Below, piece by piece: positions 23,720-33,935 of a stretch of DNA of 64,000 nt (its first letter is position 1; each line of letters opens with the position of its first letter). This stretch comes from Stomorhina lunata. Lineage: Eukaryota > Arthropoda > Insecta > Diptera > Rhiniidae. Both the position numbers and the translations under genes were made by a program. The DNA lies in contig OW121740.1 in NCBI GenBank assembly GCA_933228675.1, positions 78,818,137-78,882,136 on the forward strand. Reading direction: 5' to 3'. The notes under the pieces are model-generated. The model searched no databases and was not told where the DNA came from. It worked only from the letters and a program-made list of their open reading frames with translations.

Positions 23720-24670
23720 ATGGATTTAAAGTTGGAAAAGGTAATTGAATCAAATTATTTTTAACAATAAAACGAAAAAATATTGAAATCAAAACTATTT
23801 TTTCCATTTATAGATTTCTAAAGTAAGGAAGAGGATCGTGTGGAGCGACAGGGAAACGCAAGTTCTGCTGGATCTGTGGGCGGAACGCGCCACCGATTTG
23901 CGGCGCGCCAAAAGAAATGGGCACATTTTCAAGGAAATTTATGTGCAAATGAACAACAAATTTAGTCCAGAAGAAGTCCATGTAAAAATAAGAAACTTCA
24001 CACAAAAATACAGGTAATTTTGTTTTTTGTTCCAAATTATATATCTAAAAATATCTATTCAAATTTGTAGAGAGGAAAAAAAGCAAATGGGGCCTTCTGG
24101 TGGAAGTCCATCAAATTGGAAATTTTATAACGCAGTACACCGAATAATTGGGAGCAATGCGGCGAATAGCGCTGAAATTTTGGAGTCGGTTTCATGTGTA
24201 AGAATTAACATTTTATTTTTGTATTTGAAAATATTTAAATTTTAACAAAAAAATAATTAAATTAGGTAAATACATCAAATTCAAGTAATGACTTATCGCT
24301 GGAAATACAATCGCCCGAGTCAGAGTACGTATTATTGACGGTGTCGCAACCATTGCCATCTCCAGAGACACAGTCATTCCCAAGGTCGATTTCACAGCCG
24401 TTGCCATCACCAGTAACGATTTCGTCGCCTTCACTATCTCCTAATGACACTTCGCTCTCATCAACTTCCGCAGCTTCGTCGTCCTCTGGAAAAAAGAGAA
24501 ACCATTTAGGTGAAGTTGTAAAAATAATAAAGGAGCAAAATGTTATGTTGAAACGTTTGGTAGAAGACAGTCAATCTGTATCAAATGAAATCGTTAATGA
24601 AATTCGGCTGCAAAATGAAACTGGCAAAGAGTTTTTAACGTTAATGAAAACTTTAATAGACAAAATTTAA
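23720..24670 (+). CDS. PIF/Harbinger Myb/SANT-like protein (4 exons)
   Basis: Proposed exons 23720-23740, 23814-24013, 24071-24197 and 24266-24670; each intron is GT...AG and 57-73 bp, and phases fit (21, 200, 127, 405 nt). The product is 250 residues. Residues about 13-95 look like a Myb/SANT trihelix: W-S-D-R-E-T-Q-V-L-L-D-L-W, V-K-I-R-N-F-T-Q-K-Y-R, then S-P-S-N-W-K-F-Y-N-A-V. A Ser/Pro-rich linker with an S-Q-P-L-P-S-P repeat and a helical C-terminus (E-Q-N-V-M-L-K-R-L) follow. In this family such proteins help the transposase enter the nucleus and bind the ends (established for Harbinger/PIF). The acceptor before 24266 is the least certain. No internal stop seen. Confidence 0.82.
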
Positions 24671-24870
24671 AAAATTGTTATTCAATGCCTTTTAAAAATC
24701 TATACCTTCTAATAAAGATATAATGCTATAAAGCTGACATTACCTTTTTTAATGTATAGATCCGCATTGATCCACTATGAAGGAAATTTTGGAAATTCGC
24801 CCATTTAAAGGGTAAAAACGGTAACGTTATAGATCATAAAATAAAATTAATGGAGAGAATTTTAAAGTAT

Positions 24871-26319
24871 TTAGTAACATTTTTTCAGACAGACAGATAG
24901 ACAGACAGACAGACAGACATACAGACGAGCGTAATCATAGCGTTTGGACTTACCAAAGCTTAAAGCTATTGCATTCCGAATAACCGATGCCGTGACGTCA
25001 TTTTCACCAATCCTTGTTGAGTGGTTGGGCTGGCTTCGTGTAGTTGAGTCTCTTGCAATATTTTCCATCCATATGGAAGGAATATCATCTTTTTCCACTT
25101 TCAAGAAGTTATGCAAGATGCAGCATGTTCTTACTATAATGTTAACATTTTTTAGTGCTACTTGTAAGCCCCTACCAATTCTTCGAAATCTAGCCTTAAG
25201 TTGGCCAAATGCATTTTCGATTACACGACGACATCTAGACAGTTGGTAGTTGAATTTTTTTTCTACATCAGGCTGATTTATTGAATATGGGTATGGTTTC
25301 ATCATATATCGCGCTAAGCGAAAAGCAGAATCGCCAATAAGCAACAAGGGCACATTGATTCCACCAATTACTTTGCTGTTTTGTGTAAAAATTTCAGCGC
25401 TCTCATGAAATCTTTTTAATGAGCTATTTTCAAAAATGTATGAGTCATTATTTTTACCACTTGATCCTATGTTTATGTACGTGAATTTTGATCTGCGAAA
25501 GAATTAAAGCATAAAAATAAATAGTTGTCAGTAATTCTTAAACAAAACTTACCTGTGGTCACAACTTGCTAATAAAACCACTGAGTACCAGCCTTTATAA
25601 TTGTGGTAGTCCACTGCATCCTCTTTTTTTGGCTGGATTTCTATATGACATCCATCCACAGCCCCAAAGCATTGTGGAAACCCGAGTTGTTCGAACCCAT
25701 CAACAATGCGTTTAATTTCTTCGGGATGTGGAGGATATGAATCTATATAATGATCTAGATTATTGCATATTGCGTTGCAAAAATCTATAACAATTTCGCC
25801 AACGGTACTGCGTCCCACACCGAATAAACTACCAATAGTCCTATATTCCGCTGACGATCCTAATGCGTACAATGCTATTGCCACTCTCTTATCGAGTGGA
25901 ATAGAAGGCCTCATATTGGTGTCCAACTTTTCTATACTTTCAACTTTTTTACATAACTTTTGGAAAGCCTTCCTGTTGAGGCGAAAGTTTTCCTTAAATC
26001 TGTTGTCGTCCATTTTAGGAACGTCACATTCCCAAAAGGTGTTGCTGCGGTCCTTTAAAAGATGCAATTAATGAATTGTATTTTCCATATAAAATAATAT
26101 GAAACCTACAAATTTCCATATTTGTCTTTCCCTTATATCATAGTGTTCTACTGCTAGCGAAACTTGTAACAACATGTTAAGATTTGTGGCTGCTAGTGCA
26201 CGTATAATCTTTAAATTTTGGAGCAGTCTCACCAAAAGTGATTTTAACTTTTTATTAAGTAAAAACTGATTTTTTACAAACAGCATAGCTGCTAATCGTA
26301 TTTTTTGCTTTCGATCCAT
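24871..26319 (-). CDS. PIF/Harbinger DDE transposase (3 exons)
   Basis: Exons on the minus strand: 26319-26110, 26052-25553 and 25492-24871. Introns of 57 and 60 bp are GT...AG and the joins keep phase, giving 443 residues with no stop. Exon 1 starts M-D-R-K-Q-K and holds R-E-R-Q-I-W. Exon 2 has G-V-G-R-S-T-V-G-E (helix-turn-helix-like) and the first catalytic Asp in A-V-D-G-C-H-I-E-I. Exon 3 gives I-N-I-G-S-S-G, the second Asp in L-L-I-G-D-S-A-F and the Glu in V-I-E-N-A-F-G-Q-L-K. Length is normal for the family. The last 15 codons read through a GACA microsatellite, so the natural stop may have been lost. Cuts and joins DNA at the element ends. Confidence 0.9.
24888..24928. repeat. GACA microsatellite in transposase 3' end
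   Basis: CAGACAGACAGATAGACAGA type run; read on the minus strand it encodes alternating L-S-V-C at the transposase C-terminus. Confidence 0.9.
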
Positions 26320-26663
26320 TTAATCTTTGCGAAAATTCCAACTATTTTCTTTTTAAATATTTTTATTTATTCTGTAAATAAAATTTGTTTACACACAAAC
26401 AGCTGTTTACTTAATGCACAAAATTATCGTCTGTCAGGGTAAAATTCTAAATCACATTAGTGAGTTCTTAATGCGCATTAACGCTCCTCGTCCGTCTAAG
26501 GCATTATTGTTTATTAAATGCATTAAACATTTACAAAAAATCTTATAAAAATATTTTTCCAAAAATTACAACAAAGCAAAAAAAGCAAAAACAAAGTTAT
26601 TGTCACATGATGTTGGATCTAAAAATAAAAATTGTTTATATTAATTATAAGTTTTCAACATAT

Positions 26664-26734
26664 GAAGTAGCTCAGTGGAAGAGTCTCTGCGTAGCAGTCG
26701 GGAGGGTCCGGGTTCGAGCCCCCATGGGGTCGTA
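26664..26734 (+). other. tRNA-like sequence with A and B boxes
   Basis: GTAGCTCAGTGGAAGAG fits a D-arm/A box and GGGTTCGAGCCC a T-arm/B box at normal spacing. The acceptor stem does not pair (TATGAAG against GGGGTCG) and the anticodon stem is poor, so not a working tRNA gene. GGTTCAAATCCC at about 22922 in the same transposon is a second B-box-like site. Confidence 0.45.
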
Positions 26735-26965
26735 AAAAAAGTTTGTATTTCGTTTCAAAATACATTTTTTTAAATACAACAACAAAAAGTTTTTGTTGTT
26801 GTTTTCCAACATACCCAAGTCATTACTTTTCTGCAATTGGTAAGTACTTGCCTCCAATGACATCCCCATGCTAATGTAATGACTTAAACAGCGAATGAGT
26901 AAGTAGTTCGTGTTCAATAGTTTAGCTGTTTAACTCATTACTTGGTAATTAAAAGTTTTGCTGGG

Positions 26966-27133
26966 TTATAATACCCTTTCACCTATTGGTGAGACACTCA
27001 AATATAGTACAAATACAGAACATTAAACAAAATACAGAACATTTTTACACTTTTTCCTAAATAATAGTTTATACAGAACAGAATACTCAAATACAGTACT
27101 GTACTCTATAATAGAGTACGTATGGTCACCGTA
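26966..27133. other. DINE-like stub and right arm of the hAT-like element
   Basis: TTATAATACCCTTTCACC finishes the interrupted DINE-like repeat (to about 26995). Then AATACAGAAC-type repeats lead to the TIR. Confidence 0.65.
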
Positions 27134-27141
27134 TGCATACA

Positions 27142-28222
27142 CCTCAGGCCATTTGGTAAAATAGTCCATCACCACTAGCACATAACGATTACCAGCCTCA
27201 CTTACAGGGAATGGACCTGCCACATCCATAGCTATCCGCTCAAATGGGGCACCAGAATTGTACTGCTGTAGCTGGCCACGACTTCTTCGGACTGGACCCT
27301 TGGCTGCGATACAATTTGGACAATTAGCAATCCAGTCAGTCACAATCTGAGGACACCCAACCCAGTAGGACCGCTGCTTCAGTTTTTCTAAAGTCTTTGT
27401 TACACCTAGGTGACCTCCACTAGGACCATCATGAAACTTTTTTAGCACTTCCTTTATTTTAGAGGATGGCACCACGACCAAATTTTGCACTGTCTTTCTA
27501 TCGGCGCTCTCCCAAGTGCGATATAAGCAACCGTCTATTATCTTCAGACTATCCCAGAGAGCCCAATATGACTTCATCAGTGGACTTTCCTGCGATATCT
27601 CGTTACGGGTTTGCCTCTTGTCTTCTTCTTTGGCTTGCATTATTTTCCCCAGTACTGGATCGTTCCTCTGCACTACAGAACAATCTCCACTGGATTCTAC
27701 GCACATTAGCCGAACATCAATAACACACTCCTTGGCTTCAGTCTTGGTACAATGCTTGCACTCTACACTGCAAGGACGTCTGGAAAGGGCATCCGCATTC
27801 CCGTGATTTCTTCTTTTCCTGTGCTCGATTGTGAAATCGTAGCTCTGTAGTCGTTCGATCCATCGTGCAAGCTGGCCTTCTGGTTGTTTAAACTGCAATA
27901 GCCATCTAAGTGCGGAATGATCGGTCCTTAGTTAAAACTTCTGACCATACAGGTATTTATGGTAGTGCTTCACACATTCTACTACTGCCAGGAGTTCTCG
28001 TCTTGTAAAACAGTAGTTCCTTTCGGGCTTTGAAAGAGTTCGACTGTAGTAGCCTATCACTCGTTCTGTCCCATTCACCTCCTGTGAGAGCACACCTCCA
28101 ATTCCGCACGCGCTTGCGTCTGTGTCAAGTACGAATTTCTCTCCGGCCACAGGATACGCTAATATTGGTGCCGAGCAGAGTAATGCTTTTAGTCTCTTAA
28201 ACGCTCCTGCTCTGTACCCCAA
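27142..28222 (-). pseudogene. Second gypsy: RNase H and proximal integrase
   Basis: RNase H begins near 28222 with F-K-R-L-K, V-L-D-T-D-A-S-A-C-G-I-G and R-E-L-L-A-V-V-E. TAA at 27932-27934 interrupts it, after which the same frame runs on with R-T-D-H-S-A-L-R-W, N-A-D-A-L-S-R-R, the zinc domain G-G-H-L-G ... C-P-N-C and the first integrase Asp in I-A-M-D-V-A-G-P. The host reading stops at P-E-V-Y-A, where the 8-bp duplication of the hAT-like insertion begins. One stop is the only coding lesion in this part apart from the insertion. Confidence 0.92.
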
Positions 28223-28963
28223 TAGAATGGTCGAGACTTCTTGGTAAGCTCATGCAAACTTGCGGCCACACTTGCAAAATTCGGAACAAATCGTCTGTAG
28301 CACGTGCACAGCCCTAGGAAGCTGCGAAATTCATAAAGATTTGTTGGTTGCGGCCAGTCTTTGACAGCTCGTATTTTGTCCTCATCAGTCGCTATGCCAT
28401 TTTCAGTCACCAAGTGCCCCAAGTATTTTACTTCTTTCCGGAACAACGCACATTTCTTGGCACTTAAGGTGAGACCAGCCTCCGCTATGCGTTTAAGGAC
28501 TTCCTCCAGATTCTTCAAATGTTCATCAAAGGTTTTTCCCATAACGATGATGTCGTCCAGGTACACCAAACAAGTCCTCCACTGGAGTCCTTTCAATACT
28601 CGTTCCATTAGACGCTCCATTTCGTTGACCAACTCCTTAACTTCGTCTCGCTTGGCCAGGGGAATACTCCTAGGCACCTGTTTAATAGGTCTCGCCTCGC
28701 CCGTATGAATTTGATGTTTCACTATTGCCGTTCTCCCCTGGCTTAGAGTTTTGGACGCAAATACGGCTGCATGCTTCTTCAAAAATTGTTTGGCTTTATT
28801 TTTGTAGGACGGTATCAAGCCTTCTACCCATTTCTCTACGTATTCCGCCAGTTGCTGTTGTTCCTTGCTGGACATCTTAATAGGCTCCGATTTCGCCTCG
28901 CAGTTAATAATCGCTACAGTAGCTGCGCATTGACCAATTTCCGAGTCAGGTTTAATAACTTTG
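28189..28963 (-). pseudogene. Second gypsy: reverse transcriptase with internal deletion
   Basis: K-H-Q-I-H-T-G-E-A-R-P and E-V-K-E-L-V-N-E-M are normal RT starts, but next comes E-R-L-M-E-R-V-L-K, which in relatives lies over 100 residues further on. The fingers and first catalytic Asp are thus missing through an in-frame deletion at about 28617. Y-L-D-D (about 28552-28563) and the thumb (K-C-A-L-F, Y-L-G-H-L-V) remain. A frameshift at about 28966 separates it from protease and another near 28200 from RNase H. Confidence 0.9.
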
Positions 28964-29601
28964 TCATGGCAGGATAAGTTTAGAACTCTTACAGGGACTC
29001 TTCACTAGAGCTTTTGCCGTTATGATGTCATTGTCGAGTTTTGATTCTACCACCCACAAACTGTTGTCCTCACAATCTCCCTCCATTCGTGCCCATATCA
29101 ACGATTCTGACTGTGGTGGTAGCTTATGATGCTCGGCAGCTATCAGTTGTCTAACATTGGGCTTGCTCTCATAACCAACATCGAGGGGTATATCTATATT
29201 TTTCCAAATCATTATTTTAGGCCCCAGATGTAAATTAATGCTGTTCATAATCATAAAATCTGCACCGATTATTACTTCATCCACAATGTCGGCAACCATG
29301 AATATGTGGTTGACGTGCAGGTTGGCAATGGTTACTTTGGAACTTACTTTACCATAGACTGTCGCATGCTCTACAGTTGCCGTGCGCAGCTTTATAACGC
29401 TCAAGGATTCAAGGTTTCCACGCACCAAATCGGGCCTAATAATTGACTGAGACGCCCCTGTGTCTATGGTAAAAACATGTCTTTGGCCGTTGATGTATCC
29501 CCGAGCTGTAAGGTTGCTGTTTTTCTGCTGCATGACTGATATGGAGATTGTGAGGCCACCAGTTGTGGGAGCTAACTCATGCCCCACGGAGCTAGCTCGT
29601 T
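28964..29601 (-). pseudogene. Second gypsy: aspartic protease region
   Basis: F-T-I-D-T-G-A-S-Q-S-I-I at about 29440-29475 is the active-site motif, and I-I-G-A-D-F-M the second half (flap/ILG-type). It is in a different frame from gag, as expected for ribosomal frameshifting between gag and pol. Open for about 207 codons, ending at a shift near 28966. Confidence 0.88.
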
Positions 29602-31047
29602 TTAGTTTAATGATTGTTCTTGGGATGATTGTGGCTTCACCTGCTGGCTGCCCTCAGATGAAGAGACAGATCTTGATTGTCTTCTCGGTGCCCTGCAATT
29701 TCGCTGGAAATGGCCTTCTTTACCGCAGTTGAAAACATTCGGCTTGCCGAATTTCTCTTCTATAACTCGACTCATTTGCTCTATCAGTTGCTCCATCCTG
29801 CCTTGGCTGTTAGCAACTACGTTGACACCTCGCAATCTGCACATTTGGGGCTTTGTTATAATTTTTGCTGTTTCTTGGGCTAATGCGAATGACACAGTCT
29901 CAGCAAATGTTGATTTTCGAGTGGCACATGCCGCAAATTTAATATCAGCATCTCGTATACCGTTTACAAATGCTTCAATCTTGAACTGATCCAAGAAAGT
30001 TTGGTTTTCTCCAGAATAAATTTGCTCCACCAAACGTTCAATATCCAAGGCAAAGTCCTGTAAACTTTCGTTTGGTTTCTGGACTCTGCCGCGAAGTTAC
30101 AGACGATAAATTTCCTTTTTGTGTTCGCCACCGTACTTACGCTGAAGAGCAGACATGATGTCATCAAAGTTCTTTCTACAGCTTAACGGCACACTTTCTA
30201 GGACTTCCGCGGCATTGCCTTTTAGAGCCAAAATTAGTTCCAGAGCTTTGTGGTCGTTATCCCATAGGTTCCTCTCGGCGACTGTTTCGAACTGGAACTT
30301 GAAGGCATTAAATGGTAGACTGGCATCAAAACTTGGTGTTTTTGTTATACCACATGTGTCTTGAACAACTCGCACTGGACCTCCATGGTATTGTATGTCT
30401 TTAAATTTCGCTTTCAGATCGCCAATCTTCTTTCCGACGTCAGAAAGTTCTTTGTCAAATTTGTTCTCATTGACTTTCGCTTCTAGAACGCCCATCTTCC
30501 TTCCGACGTCAGCCAGTTCTTTGTCAAATTTGATTTCAACGCCATCAATGCGATTGTTAATCGTTTCCGAAATTTCTTGAAGTTGTTTGTTAGTGGATCC
30601 AGAAATTTCTTGCAGTTTTTCTTCTATCTGTTTGTTTTCTTGTCTGATCTCAGCTAGAAGCTTCTCGTTGTTGATTTTGGCAGCTTCTTGAAGTTCCGTT
30701 TTCATACTTTCAATCATGGTTCCTGTCTGCTTGTTAATTTCTGCAGCTTCTTGAAGCTCCGTTTTCATACTTGCAATCATGGTTTTCGTTTGATTGCTGT
30801 TGATTTCCATCTTTTCCGTAATTGCGGCTTACATTGAGTTTATGTCTAGGCTGCTGGTCATCGACCGGGTACTAACCTCCATTTCTTCTTTAGTCTCGAA
30901 TTCGTAAGTCTCAAGGTCAATACCTCGATTTTGGAGCTCCTCCCTGAGCCGCCTTTGTAGTTCAGCTTTGGTGCCGGCTGTTGGCACGTTCATCTTTCCC
31001 AACTCCTACTTAAGTTGGTCCAATTTTAGATCATCTAGTTTCACCAT
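29602..31047 (-). pseudogene. Second gypsy: gag with SAP domain, three stops
   Basis: One continuous frame of 482 codons from ATG 31047, broken by TAG at 31008, TAA at 30831 and TAA at 30099. Residues 1-40 resemble a SAP motif (L-D-D-L-K-L-D-Q-L, G-T-K-A-E-L-Q-R-R-L). Then a long coiled coil with two repeated modules (M-K-T-E-L-Q-E-A-A, twice; F-D-K-E-L-x-D-V-G, twice). The capsid core has P-F-N-A-F-K-F-Q-F-E-T and Y-G-G-E-H-K-K-E-I-Y, and a C-terminal knuckle C-G-K-E-G-H-F-Q-R-N-C (first Cys of the CCHC replaced: F-N-C). SAP domains bind AT-rich DNA or scaffold regions. Confidence 0.85.
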
Positions 31048-31066
31048 GGTTGTTGATTTTGCAATT

Positions 31067-31083
31067 CCACATCTGACACCAGT
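31067..31083 (-). promoter_or_regulatory. Second gypsy primer-binding site
   Basis: Minus-strand ACTGGTGTCAGATGTGG follows the LTR end; TGGTGTCAGAAGTGG-type sites are common in arthropod LTR elements. The tRNA is not assigned. Confidence 0.65.
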
Positions 31084-31709
31084 TGTTACGTTTTTCCTTT
31101 AAAAACGTGTAAGGAATTCTTTTTGCAAACAACTGTAATCAAATTAAAACACTTGTAGTATGTAGTTTTACAAAGCAATACTTTTATTAACTTTAGAGTT
31201 AATCACTTAAAACACACTTTCACAAATACTGTAAACAAACTTCACAAAACTACTTTACAAATACTCTTAGTCACACTGTTCTCTTTATACGAGTCTTAAT
31301 TAAAACTGTTCCCACAATACTCGCCCATCGGCCTTATATAGTAGAGAAGAGAGTTTCTAGCAATTCCTGCAGACGTAAACAAAGAGCAGCTGTAGTTGAT
31401 TACACTAACAATGTGGCTTACGAAAGTTCATGTGTGTTCCACTACATTCTCACATGATCAAGAACACACTCACACATACGTTGTACAAACAGATTATCTG
31501 AAGTTAACAGTAACAGAGAGAGAGAGAATATAGATAAAAGAGAAACATGTTGCTATGCTCTTTACTGTACATAAGAGAAACATGTTGCTCTGCTTATTTG
31601 ACATAAACAGAATAACAACAACACCAACAGAAACATCTAGAAAGCGAGGGGAAGAATTATAAGCAGTGAGCTTTGCACAATGGGACGGATAAGTTTAAAA
31701 TTCGTCACA
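31084..31709 (-). repeat. Second gypsy 5' LTR
   Basis: 626 bp. In element orientation it begins TGTGACGAATTTTAAAC and ends AAACGTAACA. A TATATAAGG box lies near 31335 and an AATAAA-like signal near 31182. No second LTR in the window confirms the ends, but the PBS abuts the 3' end exactly. Confidence 0.78.
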
Positions 31710-32754
31710 ATATATTTCCTTTACAATGTTCAAAACTCACACCACTAATTTAAGAAATATTTAAACAGGTTCAGCTGACGGAAATTTTATTAAAATCGGG
31801 TCAGTAATTTGGCAATTTGGTTAACACCAAATATAGTCTTTTGGTGATTCTTCAGGTGTTTATGGGCCGTTGTTTGCAGGAGGATTTTCTTGTTTCTTTC
31901 AGGAATTTTTTTCTGAAAATGAAGTAAAAGAAAAATTGTAAATGGTATTTTGGTATTTGGTATTTTTGCTTACATGTTTTTCGACCGATGAAATTTAATA
32001 GCGTTCTTCGTAGGAAATTTCCTAAAATCTGATATACAACTTTGTACACTGTCCGGCAGCTCCACAAACTTTATTTCAATAAACAGGCCGATAGACAGAC
32101 GGACATCGCTAAATTGATTCGCCTGCCTATTCTGTGTCGATCCGTATAAATTTTAAATAATAAAAACAATAAAAACAAACTGCACTTCTTTGCAGTCTTT
32201 TTGCTATAAAAAATATATTTATTTAATATTAATAAATAAAAAACAAATAAATTTTCTTTACCTATCCTTTTCAATTACAAATAATTTTTGTTTGTTTACA
32301 TTTTCATTTGACAGTTGTCAAAATGACTATGTTGAATTCACAGTGCCTATATGTGAGTTCACCACCTTAGTAAATTTATTTACCACATTTTTTTGGTTCT
32401 TAGTAGAACATAAGTTCACAATCTATGTGTATTTTATCTATGGCTATTAACATCAAAATTCGCTGAGTATTCTAAATAAATTTTGAATTTTATTAAAACT
32501 ATTCGTTTGATTTTTGACTTTACCTTTCTCGACATAATTACTTAGCAGAAGACTTATGTGAATACCCGCCAGTGTGCAAAATTTTGTCACAATCGGTCAC
32601 CATTTGACCATAGCTCCCACATAAAAAACTTACGGAAACACAAAAACACAAAAAGAAAAGGGGGTTTATGTCCGTCTGTCCGTCAGAAATCTTAATTTTA
32701 GAACGAGTTCTGAAATTTAAATGAACATTTTTGAATACAGAAAAGTATATTATT
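31710..32754. other. DINE-like fragments and AT-rich DNA
   Basis: 31730-32150 holds DINE-like blocks (GTTTATGGGCCGTTG, ACAGACGGACATCGC). 32160-32540 is AT-rich with nothing recognised. 32545-32740 shows the CACCATTTGACCATAGCTCCC block of subtype A. Confidence 0.5.
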
Positions 32755-33935
32755 ATACCCTTCACCAATAGGTGAAAGGGTATTATAAGTTTGTGCATCC
32801 GTTTGTAACTATTATTAGTGATCGTAGACCCCATAAAAATTATATCGATCGACTCAGAATCGGGAGGAGAATTGGTTGAGAGATATCCGTTTGTCTGTCC
32901 GTCCGTCTGTCTGTCTATCTGTCCGCCTGTCTGTTGAAATCAAGTTTCTGAAGCCCCTGGAGGATGGACCCACATAAATTATATATTAGATTTAAGGAAA
33001 TTCTCCCGCGATAAACTATTAAATTTCATCAAAATCGGTCCATAAACACCCGAAATATCGAAAAAAAATACCAAAAATTAGACGAACATTTTTAATTGAA
33101 AAACACTTTCAAATAACAAGAGAAAAAAGGTAATCCTAATGTACGAGTGGTAAAATATTATATATCAGATAGGAAATAGTTGCCTAAAGCACTCTGTAAA
33201 ATCTTATCAAAATCGGTCCATAAACAACTGATATATCGCCAAAAGACTAAATTTGGATCGCAAATTGCCAAAGTACGCATTAGCGAAAGGTTGTTGAAAA
33301 AATTAAATCAGAAATTGGAAAAACCATCCTCCTGGAGCACGGACATACATAAATTTTATATCAGATTTTAGGAATATCCCCCGCTAAGCACTTTATTAAA
33401 TTTTATCAAAAGCGGTCCATAAACAACTGAGATATCGCCAAAACACTAATTTTGATGTATAGCAAATTGCCAAAAGTGAGTTTCTACGAAATTTTGTGTG
33501 TTTATGTGTTTATGGACCGATTGTGATGAAATTTGACAGCGTCATGTGCGGGAGGACTTCCTAAAATCTGATATATAAACTCTTCAAATTGTACCGATCG
33601 ACTCAGAATCGGCAGAAGAATCGATTCTGTCCATCCGTCCGTCCATCTGTCTGTCAGTTGAAGTCAAGTTTTTTGAGCTCCTGTTTTGTCGATATCTCAG
33701 ATGTTTGTTTTGATGAAATTTAATAGCGTTCTTCGCAGGGGATTACCTAAATTCTGATGCATTCTGTAATTTGTGCTAGATATAATTAAGTGTTTAAGGG
33801 ATATTTCAGGTGTTTTGATCGGGGCGATATCTAAAATTTTATGTAAAATGCATGTGGGTATATCTTCCAGGAACTCCACAAATCTGATTTTAGCAGACAG
33901 ACACACTGCATTTATCTTAATTTTGTGTCTGACTT

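Larger units (their letters stand above)
23481..26497. mobile_element. PIF/Harbinger DNA transposon, apparently intact
   Basis: About 3.0 kb with imperfect terminal inverted repeats (AGACAGACGGGAGCCTTAAT at left, AGACGGACGAGGAGCGTTAAT-type inverted at right, then GCATTAAGA in both). It carries the two genes expected of autonomous PIF/Harbinger elements, a Myb/SANT-like protein (+) and a DDE transposase (-), convergently arranged. The 3-bp target duplication usual for the family is not clear here. Confidence 0.88.
22783..26965. mobile_element. Unclassified TIR transposon (CCCAGCAAAACTTT ends)
   Basis: 14-bp perfect terminal inverted repeats CCCAGCAAAACTTT at 22783 and, inverted, at 26952-26965. 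It splits the DINE-like end; TT is present on both sides (22781-22782, 26966-26967) where uninterrupted copies have a single TT. Without the nested PIF element about 1.16 kb remains, including a tRNA-like piece. No transposase of its own. Superfamily unclear. Confidence 0.72.
18982..27133. mobile_element. hAT-like transposon, 8.15 kb, carrying nested elements
   Basis: Perfect 13-bp terminal inverted repeats TACGGTGACCATA, flanked by the 8-bp duplication TGCATACA (18974-18981 and 27134-27141). Removing the insert and one duplication restores the surrounding integrase reading. An 8-bp duplication and this TIR type fit hAT. No hAT transposase is visible inside: what remains is AT-rich ends with TTCTGTATTT-type subterminal repeats plus later insertions. 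The original element was probably under 1.5 kb and non-autonomous, or held a DINE-like repeat early. Confidence 0.85.
27142..31709 (-). mobile_element. Second Ty3/gypsy retrotransposon, 5' part to integrase
   Basis: Read on the minus strand: LTR (31709-31084), primer site, gag with SAP domain, protease, RT, RNase H, integrase to 27142, continuing at 18981-18667. The 3' LTR is lost. No env frame. A different lineage from the element at 1-4816, which has no SAP domain and another primer site. Confidence 0.93.

Noticed and set aside
26664..26734. Functional tRNA gene
   Set aside because: The acceptor stem and anticodon stem do not pair; only the A and B boxes are good.
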